From Trachythela sp. YZ-2020 (taxonomy: Eukaryota > Cnidaria > Anthozoa > Malacalcyonacea > Clavulariidae): 64,000 bases of DNA. Below, piece by piece: positions 58,315 to 64,000 of the stretch. The position numbers and the translations under genes were made by a program. The stretch lies in NCBI GenBank assembly GCA_016169945.1, contig JADLSH010000395.1, positions 5,112,001 to 5,176,000 of the forward strand. The letters run 5' to 3'. Numbering within the stretch: the first letter of the stretch is position 1; every line of letters begins with the position of its first letter. The notes beneath the pieces were generated by a model. It was not told the DNA's origin. It did not search any database and was given only the letters and a program-made list of their open reading frames with translations.

Positions 58315-59388
58315 CAATGGATACCATTTAAGAAAGATGTGTTTTATTACACATGTTCATATTCTGTTTAATATCATGATACTATATATTGCTATTAAAA
58401 GCTAAATTGAATTTTTTGAAACACATCCATCATAATTCACCTCACACTTGCCAAATGCTGAAGCTAATGCTGAGAATGTTTTGACCTGGGTCAGGAAAAA
58501 ATGGCCGATTTTGCCAAGGCACAAATAGGCAAATTACAAGGGCTGAAAAATGAATAAGAATGTGGACCCTAAAATTCTTTTATACCTGGGTTGACGTCTC
58601 ATTCATGTATAGAGCCAATCAATGTATCAATGTACTTCCTTTTCGTGGTGGTAATTACGTTTTCCACCAGTCAGGCATGGTTTGTGTTTCAAATACCCCA
58701 ATTATGTTGGCAACATACTGTTTTCATTTGTGTTGAGCGATTTTGTTGAAGTTCCAAAAATAAAATATTAATATGAAAGTTTGAAACATTGGCCTGATGT
58801 TTAGTAAACGCTGGTGTTTCGCCGGTGTAGAGTTTATACAATTTGTCTTTGAGCATTTGATCTACAGACATGTTTGAAATAAACAATAATATACGACAAA
58901 TCACAGCACTCCTTTAGACAATTATAAATAACAGTATGAAATATACAAACCTATTAATTCCTCACCATGCAAGAAGGGTCCTTCGCAAATACAGGAACGT
59001 CGGAAAATTTCAAGGATATCGCAAAGATTTGAGAATCTGCTCAAGATCAAAGTGTGATCGAAATTCGAAACAATACAACACACATAAGCACGCATGCGCG
59101 ATGATATGCGCTCACTGAGCTCAATTTAGTACTGGAGTAGCACATATTCACTGATCAAATTTGCAATTTGCGAGTTGCGACAAGACTAAATTTTCCCAGT
59201 ACCAATGGAACGGACAACCTCGGAACCTCCGTTCTCAGAACAACTTGCCTGGGTGTTTTCAGAAATGGGAATTTGGCCTGACCAAAAAAATTTGCAATCA
59301 GGAAACGAAAACGCGGGCCTGTAGCATATGCCGCTTTTTCCATATGGTTAATCCGGCACTATTCAGAAGAGCTGTGTTTAGGTACCTT

Positions 59389-60914
59389 TTAGTAGAAATT
59401 GTGAGGTGTCTATTGCTTTTCCTGCATTCTGATTGGTCCAAATTGAGCCTCTAATTAACAATTAGTCGCCGAAGGCGAGGTGATTACAAGCCTATAGTCA
59501 CTGAGCCGAAGGCGAAGTGACTATAGGCTTGTAATCACCGAGCCTGAGGCGACTAATTGTTTTAGTAGAAATTTCAAAGAGAAAAACAAACACAGAAAGT
59601 TATGAGGTCAGTTGAAAAGGCTATAGGACAAAATTCAGCGCTTTTCTCAGAGGCCGGTTATTAAAAACATGCCGGCAAAAGACGAGTGTCAAAAACATAT
59701 CGAAGCGAAACAAAAACAAACAATTTCATGAGAAAAATACTTTGGAAAGGCTCAAATACAAAGTAGAATGGTTTTAAAAATATATCACAGCTAGGTTTTG
59801 CTGAATATAACGATATAAATGAGGATAAAACGATAATTTTCAAAATAAACACTTGTGGTTGAGCCGTACGGAAAAAGTTTTATACATGTTCATTTCAACA
59901 GCGAGAAAACGTTGCCTTTCATGGAAGAAAAATAGTGTATTTGTTATCGCTTACCTTTAAAAATGTCAAAAATATCCTCCTTTAATTTAGCGGCAGTTTT
60001 TCATTTAAAACTTTGAATCAGGCTCAAAAACGATTTTTGTTTTAAATTCGGCAGCTTGCGAAGAAGCCATTTTGAAAAAAAAAGTGATAGTCACTGACCA
60101 GTGACTATCACTTTTTAGAGGCTCAATTTGGACCAATCAGCATGCAGGAAAATCGATGGTCACCTGGAAATTTCTACTAATTAACAATTAGTCGCCGAAG
60201 GCGAGGTGATTACAAGCCTATAGTCACTGAGCCGAAGGCGAAGTGACTATAGGCTTGTAATCACCGAGCCTGAGGCGACTAATTGTTTTAGTAGAAATTT
60301 CAAAGAGAAAAAACAAACACAGAAAGTTATGAGGTCAGTTGAAAAGGCTATAGGACAAAATTCAGCGCTTTTCTCAGAGGCCGGTTATTAAAAACATGCC
60401 GGCAAAAGACGAGTGTCAAAAACATATCGAAGCGAAACAAAAACAATCAATTTCATGAGAAAAATACTTTGGAAAGGCTCAAATACAAAGTAGAATGGTT
60501 TTAAAAATATATCACAGCTAGGTTTTTGCTGAATATAACGATATAAATGAGGATAAAACGAATAATTTTCAAAATAAACACTTGTGGTTGAGCCGTACGG
60601 AAAAAGTTTTATACATGTTCATTTCAACAGCGAGAAAACGCTGCCTTTCATGGAAGAAAAATAGTGTATTTGTTATCGCTTACCTTTAAAAATGTCAAAA
60701 ATATATCCTCCTTTAATTTAGCGGCAGTTTTTTTCATTTAAAACTTTGAATCAGGCTCAAAAAAACGATTTTTGTTTTAAATTCGGCAGCTTGCGAAGAA
60801 GCCATTTTGAAAAAAAAAGTGATAGTCACTGACCAGTGACTATCACTTTTTAGAGGCTCAATTTGGACCAATCAGCATGCAGGAAAATCGATAGTCACCT
60901 GGAAATTTCTACTA
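59389..60914. mobile_element. Terminal-inverted-repeat element with tandemly duplicated body
   Basis: The left terminal repeat (59389-59453, ttagtagaaattgtgag..) is inverted at 60116-60180 and again at 60851-60914. The body repeats in tandem: 59451-60176 and 60177-60909, about 97 percent identical with small indels. Each body starts with a long hairpin (AACAATTAGTCGCC GAAGGCG.. to ..GGCGACTAATTGTT) and ends with a second palindrome (aaaagtgatagtcactgac and complement). No transposase is present. Terminal parts include ctgattggtcc/ggaccaatcag. Confidence 0.85.
59454..59566. repeat. Long hairpin with CCGAAGG motifs (copy 1; copy 2 at about 60180-60289)
   Basis: The arms TTAGTCGCC..GGTGATTACAAGCC and TATAGTCACT pair with their complements around GAGCCGAAGGCGA. 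It is repeated identically in the second body copy. Confidence 0.85.
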
Positions 60915-60969
60915 AAAAGTGATAGTCACTGGTCAGCAGTGAGCTCTATATATATATATCTGGAGTGAG

Positions 60970-61065
60970 AACTTATGTCCAAAAACAATCTCGTCCCCCG
61001 AGCCTGCGATCCTTTGGGAAGAATCGTAAGCTCTGGGATAATCCATAACCGGAAGTGAATATGAT
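60970..61065 (+). repeat. Dispersed GC-richer motif block, copy 1, with ETS-like site
   Basis: Contains aatctcgtcccccgagcctg, gcgatcctttgggaag, gctctgggataatcc and accggaagtgaat. A related block in opposite orientation lies at 63510-63582. ACCGGAAGTG matches the ETS-factor consensus, so the block could be promoter-like. Confidence 0.5.
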
Positions 61066-62161
61066 TGGTCGTTGACACGGAATGGATGTCGCAATAATGC
61101 AACAATAAATTATTAACCGGGTAACTTATATATACAAGATGGCTGCTGTTTAGGAGTGTGCGAATATTGTTTTTGTATTTCAAAGTAATTTTAGCAGTGA
61201 TAAGGTGAATAATCTTCTGTAATATTACACGGAAAATATAAAGAAAGGTACTATTAAGTTTGTACTATTTTATAAATGTACCAAAGGTGAAATAGAACGT
61301 GAAACTTTGTGCTGTAATAATGTAATTTATTAAAGCCTATTTATGTTACTAAAATTTCTATATGCTTTATTTTGGAAATTGCTTGGTTTTTAAAATGGTT
61401 ATACTTGGTCACAACTTTTTATTTGATTGTGAATAACAGAATATTTTATCTATATTCATTTGAAAAAGCAGTTGACTTTAGTTTAGTGGCCTAATCTTGA
61501 TCATCTTGTAATTAGTAAATGCAAGATCACTACTATAAAATTATATTTAACCTGATAATCTCTCTAACCATACTGTACTACAAGAATTATCCTTACAATC
61601 TTAGTCATGTTGTATATCAATGTATGGATAAAACATCTTTGGTTGATTCAGCGGGTATTGTTAAATACTTATCTTGTATTCTAGCCTGCATACTTGTATT
61701 AATAATATAAAACAAGGCAGGGGTCATTCCTGGTAGGAGAATGTATGTACTCCCTCTTGTTGTACAGAGGGCAAATTCATATAATAATTTACTGGAATAA
61801 TTTTCAATGTTTTTTCAACAACAACAACAGCATAAAACATAATCACACAGCTTCCCATAAAATATAGCCAAACTGGTTCCATAATTGTTTGCCAGGAGCT
61901 AGTCTGCTCACAGGCCAGCCAGGACCAAGTCATGATCCCTGCATGGGAACTTGCCCATGGTACAGGGAAATATTGTAATCACACAGAAGAAAAGCCCATT
62001 CTGAAAATAGTGTTGTGACAAAATAATTTCTAAAACCATGATAATACAAATTTTGCCATTGTTAATAAACTGTGCAGTGCTGGAATCAATGCCTAGTACT
62101 ATGTGCCAAGGTACATGAATTGCTCCCAAGGAAGAGTCCAGGGTAGACAAATACAAGGTAG
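61066..62161. other. Intergenic region, no gene recognised
   Basis: AT-rich; short frames at 61519-61710 and 61724-62156 lack recognisable features. Possible transcript start near 61.1 kb is speculative. Confidence 0.35.
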
Positions 62162-62451
62162 CATAGGTGGTGGAACCGGGAAGGGGGGGTTAAAGCCCCC
62201 CTGTATCAGTCTTCAATTAAATATGTTTATATAACAAATGTTGAATATTAGATTATTGAACTGTTTTTAGTACTCCAGATGAAAGCTTGTAATGTTGAAA
62301 TTTCCATAAAATTCTCCCCACAGAATGCAGGAAATGTGGTTTCAGAGATACTAGATTTCAAAATTTTCTGGGGAAGGATTCCCCCAGACCCCCCTACATT
62401 GGTGTGCTACATTCTAAGCCCCCCAATAATACAGATCTTCCACCGCCTATG
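62162..62451. mobile_element. hAT-type MITE, 8-bp duplication CAAGGTAG
   Basis: Ends CATAGGTGGTGGAACC and GATCTTCCACCGCCTATG-like are inverted. CAAGGTAG flanks both sides exactly (62154-62161 and 62452-62459). The inner sequence (ctccccacagaatgcaggaaatg) has a relative near 8520. Confidence 0.9.
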
Positions 62452-63509
62452 CAAGGTAGGTACAATTTTTGATATAATGCTTGAGACCATTCCACACAAT
62501 ATTGCAAAGCTAGTATACATTGACAAAACAAACTTCATCATACCCACTTTCCCAGTTGAGTGTTGTTAACAATGTCATTGAAACAACTTTTGGTAGTTTA
62601 CCATACAACAAGTTCAACACTGAGAGTAGGGGCTTAAGAAGCGCAACAGGGAAATTTATTCTGTATATTTTCAAGATGGTATTCCTATTGGAATGGGGCC
62701 AGCCTGGCTCGCAGAGTGCCTGCGTGAGTGACAAGATCCCAGGTCACAGGTTCTGCTTGCCTTGTATGAGGAAAATGATAAACTAACATGGCAAGCCAGG
62801 CTTGCTCACTTTGCCGGGTATATCTGGTTCATAAGAGTCCATTAAAAGATTGAACTGCAGGCCTGATCTAACTTTTGACAAAAATTGTGTTTGTATTTCA
62901 AATGAAGTTTATTACTATACTATATGGCTCATAATAATGTAATGGAACCAGTTCATAACTTTAAGCTTCGTTTGATATTCCTTTGATCTACAAAATGTTT
63001 AAGGTTAATAGTTGAGTTGGAAGTACTTTAGCGTTTCTTCTCGTAGTCCAATCGTATAGTACGTTCCAGCCATGTTTTTAGACTGGACTTTTAATAGTAC
63101 CCAAAATTTCACGCATTGTTTCAGCTTGGACGAACTTACGAGCGCTAAACGGCTTACTTTTGATGGTAGAAAGACAAGGACCCCGTCGTATAATTCAAGA
63201 TTTTCTATAGTGACAGTGCCAAAGCCCAAATGAAAGGACAAAAATATAGTTAATTTATATTTTATAATTGCAACATTTTCTTCGATATAAAACACTCTTC
63301 ACCGCTCCATATCGACTGTTTTGATTACAATATTTTCTTTGCTCTGTCGTATTTATACTCCTCTTGCAACGTACTACGAAGAACATTTAGATTTGCTGCC
63401 AAAAACGATATATTTTCATGATTTATATACGAAACAACAGAATATTTTGACATTTTGTAGAATTTGTTTCGCGAACGCATGCGCAGTTTGGTCGAGGTAC
63501 AGTTTTCTG
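62452..63509. other. Intergenic region, no supported gene
   Basis: Includes a short inverted repeat (gccagcctggct at about 62698 and agccaggcttgc at about 62795). A minus-strand frame at 63005-63295 is open but unassigned. Confidence 0.35.
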
Positions 63510-63582
63510 TAACTCTGAGTCGGATTATCCCAGAGCCTCCGTTCCTTCTCCCGAAGGATCGCGGGCTCGGGGAACGAGATTG
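63510..63582 (-). repeat. Dispersed GC-richer motif block, copy 2 (inverted)
   Basis: On the minus strand it reads aatctcgttccccgagcccg, gcgatccttcgggag and ggctctgggataatccgac, matching the block at 60970-61065. Confidence 0.55.
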
Positions 63583-63583
63583 G

Positions 63584-63871
63584 TCCAAAAAGTGAAGCCA
63601 AAGATGGCGGAAATTGACGTCCAGTGCCAATCCCTTTCTATTGTTTTCGACCGCGCGGTTTACACAAGCCGGCAAGGAGTGTGCCGAAATTTCGTGTTTT
63701 TACTCCGATTTAAACAATAACATCATGATTTTATGAACTAATAACTTGATTAGCGATGCGATCTGTTAGAAACAACTGGAATTAGCGGGATAAATGGTAT
63801 GAAAACTGTTTATGACCTTCATGAGTTTGGACGTCAATTGCCGCCATCTTGGCTTCACTTGGCCTATTGGC
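63584..63871. mobile_element. Inverted-repeat element with GTGAAGCCAAGATGGCGG ends
   Basis: The left arm (about 63584-63624: ccaaaaagtgaagccaaaga, tggcggaaattgacgtcca) is mirrored by the right arm 63827-63868 (tggacgtcaattgccgccat, cttggcttcacttgg). The interior of about 200 bp is unassigned. The arms carry CCAT/YY1-like and CRE-like (TGACGTC) motifs. Confidence 0.7.
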
Positions 63872-64000
63872 CAAACATTAGAAGTTCTTACTCCAGTATG
63901 GTGGCCCAGCGTTACCATAGCGATATATATGTAGATTTAGAATATGTGGAAAAAATTAGAAAATATTAAATAAGATTAAATAAAAATAAATTAGAAAATA

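Noticed and set aside
58689..58871. 60-codon minus-strand frame starting MSVDQMLKDKLYKL
   Set aside because: Composition looks protein-like, but no family, splice context or transcript signal supports it.
63005..63675. Minus-strand frames of 96 and 116 codons
   Set aside because: The longer one overlaps repeat blocks and an inverted-repeat element; the shorter one has no recognisable domain.

Overview
The window is metazoan nuclear DNA: AT-rich, intron-rich and dense in transposon debris. No bacterial, organellar or rRNA/tRNA signal was recognised. The genes (an IA-2/phogrin-type receptor, a prokineticin-fold secreted protein, an LRRFIP-like start, a poly-C2H2 zinc-finger protein) and the mix of LINEs, hAT and mariner MITEs and foldback elements fit a marine invertebrate, most likely a cnidarian. 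That placement is inference; the sequence has no diagnostic marker for it.

Layout, all four host genes on the minus strand. (1) 3224-3310: first coding exon of an LRRFIP-like gene that continues leftward; its next exon was not found. (2) 5760-7681: five-exon gene for a 207-aa secreted protein with a signal peptide and two ten-cysteine prokineticin/colipase-fold domains, each built from one exon pair. (3) 20643-41389: a 22-exon gene for a 940-aa PTPRN/IA-2/phogrin homologue (signal peptide, RESP18-type cysteine motif, acidic luminal region, one transmembrane helix, one receptor-type phosphatase domain with disabled catalytic loops). All splice phases agree from ATG to stop. (4) 46851-50912: one long exon for a 1353-aa protein with about 23 C2H2 fingers.

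Between and inside the genes lies mobile DNA. 9.9-15.3 kb: a mariner-like cluster sharing CAGGGTGTAT ends, with nested hAT and palindromic MITEs and a TTAA-flanked MITE. 17.9-19.6 kb: foldback elements and an RTE-like reverse transcriptase remnant. 38-40 kb: TA-flanked and nested foldback MITEs in intron 2. 41.7-44.9, 52.4-54.7 and 55.8-57.4 kb: three decayed 5'-truncated LINEs, all on the minus strand. 59.4-60.9 kb: a terminal-inverted-repeat element with a tandemly duplicated body. Six short hAT-type MITEs carry an 8-bp target duplication (five exact, one 6/8).

The strongest unexpected signal is in intron 9 of the IA-2-like gene. At 27995-28038, in the sense orientation, there is a complete small hammerhead-ribozyme motif (CUGACGA, stem II, GAAA, GUC cleavage triplet, matching stem I). 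A palindrome about 110 bp away carries a weaker hammerhead-like core on each strand. Intron 8 of the same gene begins with a 141-bp near-perfect hairpin only 13 nt after the splice donor and also holds a 16-bp minisatellite of about 27 copies.
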